Positions 1 through 9,300 of a DNA stretch of 64,000 bases are shown here, piece after piece. The stretch comes from Catenaria anguillulae PL171. Taxonomy: Eukaryota; Blastocladiomycota; Blastocladiomycetes; Blastocladiales; Catenariaceae. Below the pieces are notes generated by a model. It did no database searches and was not told where the DNA came from. It saw nothing but the letters and a program-made list of their open reading frames with translations. The stretch lies in contig MCFL01000022.1 in NCBI GenBank assembly GCA_002102555.1, forward strand, positions 124,001 through 188,000. The letters run 5' to 3'. Position numbers and translations under genes: made by a program. Position 1 is the first letter of the stretch. The number at the start of each line of letters is the position of its first letter.

Positions 1-223
1 GCTCGCGACTCGCGTTGCGTTGCTGACGATGACAGCGCATGACAACGATGACAACAAACCATGCTGCCTCATCACCAGTTTGCCCCGATCCGATCCAGCC
101 GAGGGCAGTGCCGGTGATGGTGGGTGGCCGACCCATACAAATACTTGGACCAACTCCCCTCGCTCAAGAACTTTCATTCAGGCAACACTCGTTCGTACAG
201 CATCACCCCCACAAAGAAATCCA
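1..223. other. 5' flank of the first gene
   Basis: This is upstream sequence of the DUF1295 gene. The reading frame is open from about position 20, but through a non-ATG codon and with low-complexity translation, so I treat it as leader or promoter. No clear TATA box is seen. Confidence 0.4.
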
Positions 224-1156
224 ATGTCAACCATGCCGCCGCTTCTCTCTGCCTTCCTCGGCCGCCCATCCCTGGCCTCGTCGCTTGCCGTTTCGTTTGG
301 CGTTCAAACCGCCGCCTACCTGTACTCGACGCTGGGCCGCCCCGTCCCCACCGAACACTATTATGATCTGTCGGGTTCGCTCACGCACCTCGCCATCATC
401 TCGCACGCTCTTGCGACATCGGCACTTAACTCTCCGACGGGCCTGCCGCCCGCACGCGTTGCCCTGCTGGGCGCGCTTTCCGCCACGTGGGCCATTCGCC
501 TCGGCACCTACTTGTACGCACGCGTGCAGCGTGTGGGCAAGGACGATCGGTTTGATGAGCTGAAAAAGGATCCCGTGCGGTGGTTGACACCCTGGGTGTT
601 CCAGGCACTGTGGTGCTTTATGATTCAGGCGCCCGTGACAATTGCGGCCACGGCATCTGTTCGTGCAGGCGTTGCGGCCGCGGGCCTGACCCGATGGGAC
701 TACTTGGGCGCGTCCGTGTTTCTCGGTGGACTCGCGTGGGAGATCACGGCCGATAGGCAAAAGGATGCATTCAAGCGCACGCGGCCGTCGGAACCATTCA
801 CGGGCGGCTTGTTCAAGTATTCTGTGTACGCCAATTACTTTGGCGAGTGCTCGCTTTGGTGGGGTGCGTACCTCATGTCGGTGCCGGCAATTTCGGCCAT
901 GGGCTCGTCGGTAACCTGGTTGCATGCCGTCAGCTTGACCAGTCCGCTGTTCACGGCCTTCTTGCTGCATCGCGTGTCGGGGATTCCACTGTTGGAGAAG
1001 AGTGCGTGGAAAAAGTATGGCGGGGATCAAAAGTGGTTGGAATATCGGGCAAGAACAAGCGTGTTTTGGCCATGGGTGCCCAAGAGTGGGGCGGTGAGTA
1101 AGGCCGAGGTGGAGGAGATGAAACGCAAGGCAGTGGCAAAGTGGAAGGTCGAGTAA
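224..1156 (+). CDS. DUF1295 family membrane reductase-like protein
   Basis: A 310-residue polytopic membrane protein related to the steroid 5-alpha-reductase/isoprenylcysteine methyltransferase fold (DUF1295). Several hydrophobic segments span the protein. The C-terminal third carries the family hallmark, a Gly-Leu-Phe-Lys-Tyr-Ser segment followed by Asn-Tyr-Phe-Gly-Glu and Trp-Trp-Gly (about 810-870), then a Ser-Gly-Ile-Pro-Leu-Leu-Glu block and a Lys-Tyr-Gly-Gly-Asp motif near the end (about 975-1030). These normally form the NADPH-binding end of the fold. The ATG at 224 is preferred because the frame further upstream opens only with a non-ATG codon and has no membrane-protein character. 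There is no visible intron. The substrate is not predictable; family members are assigned to lipid or sterol metabolism in the ER or peroxisome. The family call is firm, the reaction unknown. Confidence 0.85.
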   Translation: MSTMPPLLSAFLGRPSLASSLAVSFGVQTAAYLYSTLGRPVPTEHYYDLSGSLTHLAIISHALATSALNSPTGLPPARVALLGALSATWAIRLGTYLYARVQRVGKDDRFDELKKDPVRWLTPWVFQALWCFMIQAPVTIAATASVRAGVAAAGLTRWDYLGASVFLGGLAWEITADRQKDAFKRTRPSEPFTGGLFKYSVYANYFGECSLWWGAYLMSVPAISAMGSSVTWLHAVSLTSPLFTAFLLHRVSGIPLLEKSAWKKYGGDQKWLEYRARTSVFWPWVPKSGAVSKAEVEEMKRKAVAKWKVE

Positions 1157-1462
1157 CGGCGCAGAGAATCTGTGTTGTTTCTATCGGTCGAATGGGAATC
1201 ATGAGTCTCTATGCATTTGGTTCGCCGCGCCATGTTACGAGTCAATATGCAGAACTGAAGCCGGTCGGGGGTGGAAACTTCTGACATCGATTGCTGGTAC
1301 GGGCATGCCATCAATATTTATCATAGCGACACCAACATGTTGTGCGGAGCAATGGACAGACTGTCCTCTGTGCCGTGGCTGTAATGCTTCGCCTTTCAGG
1401 CATTCCATTGATGGACAACTATCTATTGATATTGATACAAAATCTTGAAAGCAATCGAAAAC
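1157..1462. other. Intergenic, convergent 3' ends
   Basis: The short space between the tail-to-tail DUF1295 gene and the EF-hand/Asp-rich gene. It is AT-richer than its surroundings and presumably holds both 3' UTRs. Nothing else is seen. Confidence 0.4.
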
Positions 1463-3916
1463 TTACTCACCTCCCGCCTCCACATCCTGATCGGCACCAA
1501 ATCCTTCGGCAGCCAATTCGTTGTCTACATTAACATCATCCAAGCCATCCACATCCGCATCGGCGTCTGCATCCTGGCCTGAACATTGTCCTGATCTCCG
1601 TCGCGGCCATCGTCTCGGTCCGCATCCCTTCCGCCAACAGGCTGCTCCCGCCCAGCTTCAAATGCGTCCAAGCGGCTTCCACTTCCAGTACGACCACCGT
1701 CAGCGTCGTCGTCGCGGTCAGCATCCCGCCCGTTGTTCTGGCTTGACGACTGCTGTTGTGGTTCACGCGTGAATGGCGACTGAACGGTAGGTGCGGGCGA
1801 TCCGCCTGGGAACTGCTCTTGCGTTTCCGCATCCAAGTCGAGGCCGTCCACGTCGAGGGCATCCAAGTCATCCTCGTCGTCACGATCGTTGTCGCGGCGG
1901 CCGTGGCCAGCGCGCGAATCGTCGTTATCATCGTCGCGGTCACGACCATTGTCACGGCGGTCGTCGTCGTTGTCACGACCATTGTCGCGGCGGTCATCAT
2001 CGCGGTCACCGACCGTTGTCGCGGCGGTCGTCGTCCGGTCACGCCCGTTGTCGCGGCGGTCATCGTCCGGTCACCGCGGCCGTTGTCGCGACGGTCATCG
2101 TCACGGTCGCCACGGCTATCATCACGAGAAGCATTTGCCGCCGCCTGGAACTCCTTGAACTGGTCCTCGGTCAAGTCGCGCGCATCGATCCGCCCGTCGC
2201 CATTGATATCCTTGATTTCGGGTCCGTTGCGATCGCCCGCACCTTGCTGCGCGCCGTTTTCTCCAGCATGAATCGGGGCAGGCTGGGCAGGTGTTGCTGG
2301 CCTTGCGCGGCGGCACCCGCTGTCGAAGCACCGGCAACCACGGGCACCGCCCCCTCGTTACCTCCTTGCTGAGCGTGCTGGGCCGAACTGCTGCTGCTGC
2401 CACCACCACTGCTCTTCATAATACTCATACTGGCCGTCACCACACCGACCGTTGCACTGGCCGCCATGGCAAACGGACTCACAATCGTGGCAATGGTGCG
2501 AATCCTCTCCATGCGCGTCTCATGGCCCTTTGCCTGGAACCCCAAATCGGTCTGAGCCGTCTTTTCGGGCACAAGTGAACACGCAATCCTCCTCGCTCAC
2601 AGGCGCACGCACATCGCCCTTGCACCGGAGCACAATGGGCGACCGTTGGCCATGACACCCGACCCTGGCTTTTGATGCTCCGCCACCAGCCGCTTCTGGT
2701 TGCGGAAATGAATGATCGATACGGCCAGCTGTGCGGACGGATCCTTGACGACTTGCCAAAGCACATCTTCGGACGCCACGTCATCGCGCGCGTAAAACGA
2801 TCCGTCGTGCCGCGCAGCAAGGAACCGCTGGGTGCGCGAGTCAAAGATGACGGCGGCTTGGTCACGCTTGGCTTTGCCGTCAAAGTGCTTGAGCGAGATC
2901 TTGCTCGGGTCGTCTGCATCGGCAACCAACGTGAGCAGTTCAAAATAGGCGATTTGTCCACCGTCGCGCACGGGATCGAGCTTGGCAAACATGAGCTCGG
3001 TCGAGTTGGCTGGGTCGGCGAGCGAGGCGGCAGTCAAGTATTGCATGCGGTCCTTGTACTGGAGGGCCACGGGCACGGCAATTTCAAGGCCGTGGTTACC
3101 CTTGGTTTTGATGCCATCGAGGATGGACGTGTCGAGCTTGGATTCGGCAACTGCAGACGCAGCGGCTTTGGTGTCCATGACTTGGGGCGGGGCTTTGCGC
3201 GCGGCAGGGCCACCCGGGCGGGCAGCAGGTGCAGCACCAGCGGGCTTTGCCGCGCCGGCGGCAGCTGCTGGACCAGCAGCAGCGCCAGCATCTGCGGGAG
3301 GTGCAGGAGGTTGGATGGCGTCGAGTGTGAACAGAATGACGTTTTGCTGCGAGTCGGACGGGACGGTTGACACCTTTTCGCCTTCGAGACCAAGAGCGAA
3401 TTCGGGCTTAGAGTGGGAAACGAGCATGTATGTTCCTGGTTGCTCGGACCGAGCCTAAATGCGTCATGGACTAGTGTGAGTGATCATGCGAGAGAGATAA
3501 ATCCAGAGACAATGACGTACAACAACAGCCCACGCTTGCAACGGCACAGCACGCATGGAAAACATGAGCTTCTTACCCGCGGCCGACCCCAAGTACAGCT
3601 TGGATCCGGGGAAGAACACCATGAGCGGCGCCTTGTCCGCGGCCAGCTTGGACAAGTCCATTTGCGTGGCCGGGTTGGCCGCAGGCTTGTTATCGACCAA
3701 GGGCACGAGGCGCACCTCAATGATCTTTGCCTCTGCGGCGGGCGAAAGCGTTACGAGCTTGACGGCGCCGCGCTCCATGCCGAGGACCGTGTTGGGTGCC
3801 GTCTGAGCGCCGAGCACACTGGGCACGCGGACAATGGGTAGCAGGGCGGTCGAGTAGGCTGGCGGCGCTTGGCCGGGGGCGGCGACCGGGGTAGGAGGTT
3901 GGGCAGTGGCGAGCAT
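1463..3916 (-). CDS. Unrecognised EF-hand-like, Asp/Arg-rich protein, multi-exon
   Basis: I do not recognise the family. The start ATG at 3916 opens an exon running to a probable GTACGT donor near 3515. A second exon (about 3430-2640) has an Ala/Pro-rich linker, then a compact domain whose last part looks like a beta-trefoil-type strand pattern (an IIHFRNQKRLVAEH segment). Further on come a Cys-containing stretch, a small hydrophobic segment (about 2470-2420), and a canonical EF-hand/dockerin-like calcium loop of the form DINGDGRIDARDL at about 2175-2215. After that comes an Arg-Asp repeat tract (about 1880-2120), then a strongly acidic Asp-rich tail ending at the TAA at 1463. The reading frame changes several times (near 2640, 2580, 2290, 2040 and 1580). 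Some changes may be tiny introns, but most look like one-base indels. The overall design, a globular N-terminus with a calcium-binding acidic tail, is inferred. Confidence 0.5.
1880..2115 (-). repeat. Low-complexity tandem repeat encoding Arg/Asp tracts
   Basis: Imperfect short tandem units rich in cggtcatcgtcgcgg-type sequence. They encode alternating Arg, Asp and Asn on the minus strand inside the EF-hand/Asp-rich gene. The repeats explain the many spurious open frames on both strands here and make the exact reading frame uncertain. Confidence 0.75.
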
Positions 3917-4404
3917 GGCAGGCGTATGAATTGTGGTATCGGATGAGGGTCAATGCTTGCGTTGATGGCTGTGTCGGGCTGGCGGTCACCGAGTGGGCCG
4001 GGATGGGCTAAGCTTAAGAGTGGTAAGGAACTAGCTCCATTCGCATTGTGTGCGGTGAAGGGCGAAGTCTCACATCGCACCGCGTCCATCGTCCAAGCCG
4101 GCACGGGTGACGGTGGCGTGCCGTGCGGTGGATGGATGCACCGCCCTTGATGATCACGCTCTGACGTGCCGCAAACTTGACCTGATCGACCAGTCGACCA
4201 GCTGGCTTTATGGCTCCATGTGTCCGCACTGGCCGGCGCCAATCACGGGCCTGTGAAGGTATGTAATGAAGACTATGAAGACTGGAATCGCCCCAGTGGG
4301 CAAAGGCCGCGGGCAGACAGAGTCCATCCCTCGGCTGTGCTGCATTCACAGTTCCGGCTCTAACATCTCAACATCAACCCACCACTCATCCACCCATCCA
4401 CATC
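3917..4404. other. Intergenic region
   Basis: Sequence between the start of the EF-hand/Asp-rich gene and the 3' end of the ankyrin-like gene, both on the minus strand. It should contain the promoter of the former. No conserved open frame or RNA gene is recognised. Confidence 0.4.
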
Positions 4405-5136
4405 TTAGTCTGAATCGTCTTCGCCGCTACCAGGAAATTCCTCCCCTTGCTCCTCCAGCCACCCATTGCGGTTCTCAATCAAGGAGAACTTGAAATCCTC
4501 GTCCAGCGCCTTGCCGTGTTTGATCCATTATGTTCGACAAACCATACTTGTCCTCACATTCCCCCTCGTCGGGTGCCACTTGTCCACAGCAACGACCCAA
4601 TCTGCTGAAATGTGTCCCAGTCAAACAAGACCTGCCGCGAATCCCACCAGCGGCGGTAGCCGAGCTCGCCAATCAGCGTCGCATCATGGATCGCTTGCCG
4701 GGATTCCCACCAGTGTAGCGCTTCGAGATGGCGGGGCGTGATAAACTGCGAGGTATTCCGCTCATGGTCCCACAACCAATACATCAGAGCCAGATGGTTT
4801 CCACGGGTTGCGCACGCCATCGGTGTGTGAATCTTGGAGCTCCAATCCAGAAGCTACCCACCATTCAAGCACTTTCAGCTCGCCGCTCCGAGTCTCGGCA
4901 ACCAAATCCAGGGCTTGGCTCGAGTATTTGAGCTGCAAGTTATCTGAAATGCTTGAGCCACCAATCGAGAATGTATCAACACGGCCGTGGCAACTTGCGT
5001 GATCCATGGCCAGCTCCATCATGTACTTGAGTTTCTCTGCTCCACAGTGCTCCAACCACCAATCCAACAACTCTGTCGAGTCAGCCGCAATGTGTGGCAT
5101 CGGCTGAGATGACATGATGATTGTGCATGGGGTCAT
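4405..5136 (-). CDS. Ankyrin-like repeat protein with paired-Trp motif (frame interrupted)
   Basis: Encodes degenerate ankyrin-like units with the signature Leu-(Asp/Glu)-Trp-Trp. Examples are LLDWWLEHCG near 5075-5045, ILDWWLKHF near 4975-4950, VLEWWVASGLELQ near 4875-4835, and LHWWESRQ near 4720-4690. Between them lie the helix-type segments ELAMDHASCHGRVD and SSQALDLVAETRSGELK. The end is well defined: KALDEDFKFSLIENRNGW followed by an acidic tail and TAA at 4405. I read a short GTGAGG intron just before that segment (about 4465-4515). To follow the repeats the frame must change near 4980, 4955, 4825 and 4590, always by one or two bases. The gene is therefore either freshly decaying or affected by sequencing deletions. 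The chosen ATG (5136) is one of several in frame. Such proteins are probably protein-binding scaffolds; the function is unknown. Confidence 0.6.
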
Positions 5137-5668
5137 GAGGATAAATGTTCTTTTTGTCAAATGTTCATGGCTTTTGACAGCTGATTCATGCGAGACGTTG
5201 GAAGATGAGACCTGGTTGATGCCGCGAGACATGGAGGTGAAGGATCAAAGCCGTTTGCAAAAGGCATCTGCCAGCCGCGGGCCATTGGCCCGCAGGCTTA
5301 GTATCGTATAGCAATGCTGTTACATACGCCCTGACAGCGCAGGTTCGAACCCTGTTGCCCCCGTCCGGTAAAGAACCGAGACGATGCCCCATGTGCAGCC
5401 TGCAAGCCCTCCGTCATGAGAGTGAGCTTCGCAAGACGTCGCGCGCCATGGAGGCCCCGAAGTCGCTACTCAAGCGCACGACCACCCGCCGCGCCATGCA
5501 GCAGCCACGATCGCGCCATGTGCCGTCGGCGGCATTGGTACCGAAAACGTTAAGTATAACGTTGTCCAGGTGGGCGCACAAGTTGCCCCTCCTCCTAGCA
5601 CACTGACGAGTGTCGGGACTAGGTTTTTGCGTCTCGCAACTTGTACATATGTATCCATATGTGCATGG
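5137..5668. other. Intergenic with tRNA-like remnant
   Basis: No convincing coding sequence. It contains a perfect hairpin (GCGGGCC-ATT-GGCCCGC, about 5277-5293). Directly after it, at about 5294-5356, is a tRNA-like stretch with a good T-arm (GCAGGTTCGAACCCTGT) and a D-arm-like GCTTAG...GTATAGC. No matching 5' acceptor strand is present. Confidence 0.4.
5294..5357 (+). other. tRNA-like fragment
   Basis: The T-arm and TTCGAAC loop match the tRNA/B-box consensus, and a plausible D-arm lies upstream. The anticodon stem does not pair well, and the 3' strand TGCCCCC has no GGGGGCA partner upstream. It is probably a degenerate tRNA or tRNA-derived sequence rather than a working gene. Confidence 0.3.
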
Positions 5669-5670
5669 CT

Positions 5671-5679
5671 GTGTACAGT

Positions 5680-5718
<39 letters not shown>

Positions 5719-5968
5719 GCAGCAGGGCCGTAGCACGGGAGAACAAGGGCATGCCGGCGGTCCGAGGCAGCTGCACGCAGGTGCAGCCGCCTCATCATTC
5801 ACACGGGCAATTACCCTCGCCTACCACCTGCCGAAAACAAACCAAATCAAAACCCGAAAGTACACTATCCCAACCGTTACACCAGTTCCGAGGTCGGGGC
5901 ATCACGCCCCGTCGGGCGGGTCGTCAGGGGGTTTCGGATATGTAAGGTAGGTGGTGTACAGTCCTTTT
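5671..5968 (-). mobile_element. Retroposed insertion with poly(A) tail and 15-bp target-site duplication
   Basis: The sequence GTGTACAGTCCTTTT occurs exactly at 5671-5685 and again at 5954-5968. Immediately inside the left copy is a run of about 36 T (5682-5717). Read on the minus strand this is an insert of roughly 235 bp ending in poly(A), flanked by a direct repeat that begins with AAAA at the tail. That is the arrangement expected from target-primed reverse transcription by a non-LTR (LINE-type) machinery. The body has no convincing open frame and no obvious tRNA head. It could be a SINE, a processed RNA copy or a 5'-truncated LINE tail. Confidence 0.65.
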
Positions 5969-6319
5969 GTGTAGCCATTGTCGATGTGTTTGCGACCATG
6001 TCGTTGTCAACACGCATTACTTTTTCTACGCACAGCCAAGGGCTTCCTTGAATTGGCTTGGACAGGTATACCTAAAATGGTTGCACCTGTGAAGTTGTGA
6101 GCTCATTGATCATGGATGCGATTCATGTGCCATGTGGCAAGACGAATGGAAAGCAGAGAAATGTTTGAACCCAAACACAAAGAAGGCAAAGTACACATGT
6201 AAATACAATCACAAACCCAGCAAAGCAAAATGGAACCTGACCTGACCTTCTGCTCACTTGATGCCCTTCCCAACCAACACGACCAGACCCTATGTGCACC
6301 CACCAACTTCAAATCTAAA
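5969..6319. other. Intergenic region
   Basis: AT-richer sequence between the retroposed insertion and the 3' end of the Spt20-like gene, presumably its 3' UTR. No gene is supported. Confidence 0.4.
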
Positions 6320-9300
6320 TCATTGTGGTGGTCTGACCCCTGCACCTGTGCCGCCAGGCGGCCGCATCGCCGCAACAATCCCTTGCATTCCCGCCAACCC
6401 AACCATGCCCTGCGGCCGCACACCAACCATGCCCGGCGGCATTTGAAACTGCGCCATGCCCGGCGGCGGGCGCATCAAATGCATGCCAGCGGCTGCCGCC
6501 GCGGCCTGCTGTTGCTGTTGCTGTTGCATGGCGGCCGCGGCTTGGTACATCATGATCTGTTGCTGCTGTTGTTGCTGCTGGTGCTGGTGCTGCGGCGTCA
6601 TGGCCGCAAGTTGCTGCATGCGCTGCTGTTGTTGGTAGATGGCGAGCATTTGCTGAGGCGTGATGGATCCTGGTGGAAATTGTTGCATGAAAGCGGCCGC
6701 AGCTGCAGCAGCCGGGTTGGCTGTCGGTTGAGAGCCTGCAGTGGTCGCATTGGCATTCGCGGCGGCTTGCTGAGCGGCAGCGGCTTGGATGGCTGCGGCG
6801 ACATTGGGGTTGGAAACGCCGTTGACAAACATGAGCTGCTGGGCGTTGTTGTTGCCGGCCGTCTGAGATGCTTGTGCTTGCGCTTGAGCCTGTGCTTGGG
6901 CCTGAGCCTGGGCATTTGCTTGAGCTTGAGCTTGAGCTTGGGCTTGAGCCTGTGCTTGCGCTTGCGCCTGGGCGTTGGCATTGGCATTGGCATTTGCTTG
7001 TGCCTGCGCCTGCGCCTGCGCTTGCTGTTGTTGCTGATTTTGCGTGTGCACCGCCAACAATTGCTGAATCTGGACGGCCGACAATCCCCGATCGCGCAGC
7101 TGTTGCAAAATGTGCGGCGGAAGATGAGCAATCGCGGCAGCAGCTGCTTGATTGGCCGCGGCAGTTGCCGCAGCAGATGCGGCGGGCATTGGCGGCCGCC
7201 CACCAGCGAGCCGCGCGGCCGTCATGGCGGCTGCAGCTTGCTGCTGTTGCGCATTTGCATTGGGCTGGGGCGGCGTCATGCTTGCGTTCGACGCATTCAG
7301 CGGAATCGGCTGTTGTTGCTGAGGCTGCGGAGTCGGCATGGGTGTTGGTGTTGCAGTTGCGGACGATTGCGGCTGCGGTTGTGGGGTCGGGCGAGATCCA
7401 TTTGCGGCTGCGGCTACGGCTACGTTTGCGTCATGGAGCTGTTGTGCTTGCGCTTGCGCTTGAGCTGTGGTGGTTGCGGCACCACTCGAGCTCTGACCAG
7501 TGCCGACGCCCGTGATAGATGCAATGGGAATCAAGTGTCCGGCATGCTCTTGGGCTTGAGCTTGGGCCTTGCGCGATTCTTCAAAGTTCTTGAACACGGC
7601 CTTGCGAATCGAATCCAGCCGCTCGTGGTGTGACAGAAAATCGGTGACGAGGTTGCGATGCGATTCGTCTGGGAGCTGGTCGGCAAGGGCACGACGATTC
7701 TGGACACGGGTCACAACAAGAGTGAGGGGACCAATCAAACTCGCCAAAAATGAAAGAGACAAACCTCAGCCGGTGCTGCGACCAACCTCGATACCCACGC
7801 CTCACCCATGAGAGTCTTACACTTGTTCATCAAGACTTGATGATTCGTGTTCAACTGCTGATACCCAGCGCGGAATTCTTCGCTCAAATTCTTGGCACAC
7901 CATTCCGAAAACGCGCCGTTGGGAACCCCTCCTTGCTGCTGTTGCTGCTGCTGTTGCGTGCGAGGAGGAGCTGTCGGTGCCGCGCCACTGGCCGTGTTGG
8001 CTGCCGCCGCAACGGCCACCGCAGCCGCGGCCTTGGACTGCATGTCCTCGAGCTGCGCAACAGTCATGCCGACCGGCGGTGACGTGAGTCCGCTGCTGCC
8101 TCCTGGGGCTTGTGACTGTTGTCGTTGCCGCTGTTGACCTGCACCTGCACTTGCCGATTCAGACGCAGCTGCGGCTGCTGCTGCCGCCGCGTTCGAATCG
8201 CCGCCGCCATTCACTTGCCCACCGCGGCCTTGACCTTGCTGCGCCGCTGCCGCAATCTCTGCGCGCTTCTCCTCGATCTTCTTTTGCCGAAACTGGATAA
8301 ACACCAGACGAAACTTTTTCCCACCTTCGTCCTCGCCATGCTGCACCCGGAACATGTTTTGCACGGCCGCCAGCTTGCGCCGCTCCTCTTCTGTAAACAA
8401 CAACTGGCCCTCCCACAAGAATGGGTTCTGGTCAAACACCTGTGGGCCCGGTGCCGCCGGCACTGCTTCTGGGACAGGTGTATTGTTTGCCGACCCGAGC
8501 GGCACTGGCTGCTGCTGCTGCTGCTGCAAATGCGCAAGCCCGGGCATGTGCGCACTCACTGGCATGGCGGGCGACGCGTGGCTTCCCAAGGCGCTTGACG
8601 GCGTCGATGATGCCGATGCAGGTTGTGCAAGGCCAACCACGGGCGACGGCCGCTGCGATGGTGAGTGCATTGTTGTTGGCATGCCGGGTTGCATGTGCGG
8701 TGATCGAAGCGCGTGCTGTTGTGGAGACATGATGCCCCCTGTGGACGGTGGCGTAGGTGTTGGATCGGCCGACGACGAATGCGATGACATGGGCGTAGGC
8801 GCGTTGGGCGCGTGTGGGCCAGGCGTGGGAGCGCGATTCGGGAGAGCGATCGGGCCTTGGTTGGGCGTGTGTGGGGCTTGTGGTTGAGGGGTTGCCGATG
8901 AGCGCATACCCCCTGGGGCAAATGTCGGGGTGGCGAGCGGTGCAGGGACAGATGCGTGGATGGGTTGCAGAGGTGGGGACATGACGCTTGTTTGGTTGAA
9001 TGCGCCCATTTGCGGGCCGTTGGCGGACGCGACGGAACCGCCAGTGTTGTTGGTCGCAACCACATTGGCCATGTTGGGCGGTAACGTGAGCCCGCCGGAA
9101 CTCGTCCGCATGTGGTGTCCGACAACGGGCGAGCCTTGAACCAGCGACACCGTCCGTTGATGTGCCTGTGCAGGTGGTGGCTGCGCTTGCATGGGCGCAG
9201 TGTTGGGTGGCGGCTGGAACGTGGACGCGCTGCTGAGTGGCAGTCGCATGGGTTGCTGGAGCGGTTGCTGCGGCATTGATCCCATTCCCGGATGCATGCC

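Noticed and set aside
1756-2372. Val/Ile-rich and Arg/His-rich frames on + over the Arg-Asp repeats
   Set aside because: Artefacts of the short tandem repeat, open in many frames at once.
2672-3370. Frame of 232 codons on + opposite the EF-hand gene
   Set aside because: Antisense to the better supported minus-strand exon, with no conserved features.
5682-5717. Poly-T run as a mere sequencing artefact
   Set aside because: Its position exactly at the border of a 15-bp direct repeat is better explained by a retroposed poly(A) tail, although the exact length may be unreliable.
6230-7633. Long + frame (467 codons) opposite the Spt20-like gene
   Set aside because: Mirror of the CAA/CAG and Gln-Ala tracts, giving Leu/Arg/Cys runs; not protein-like.
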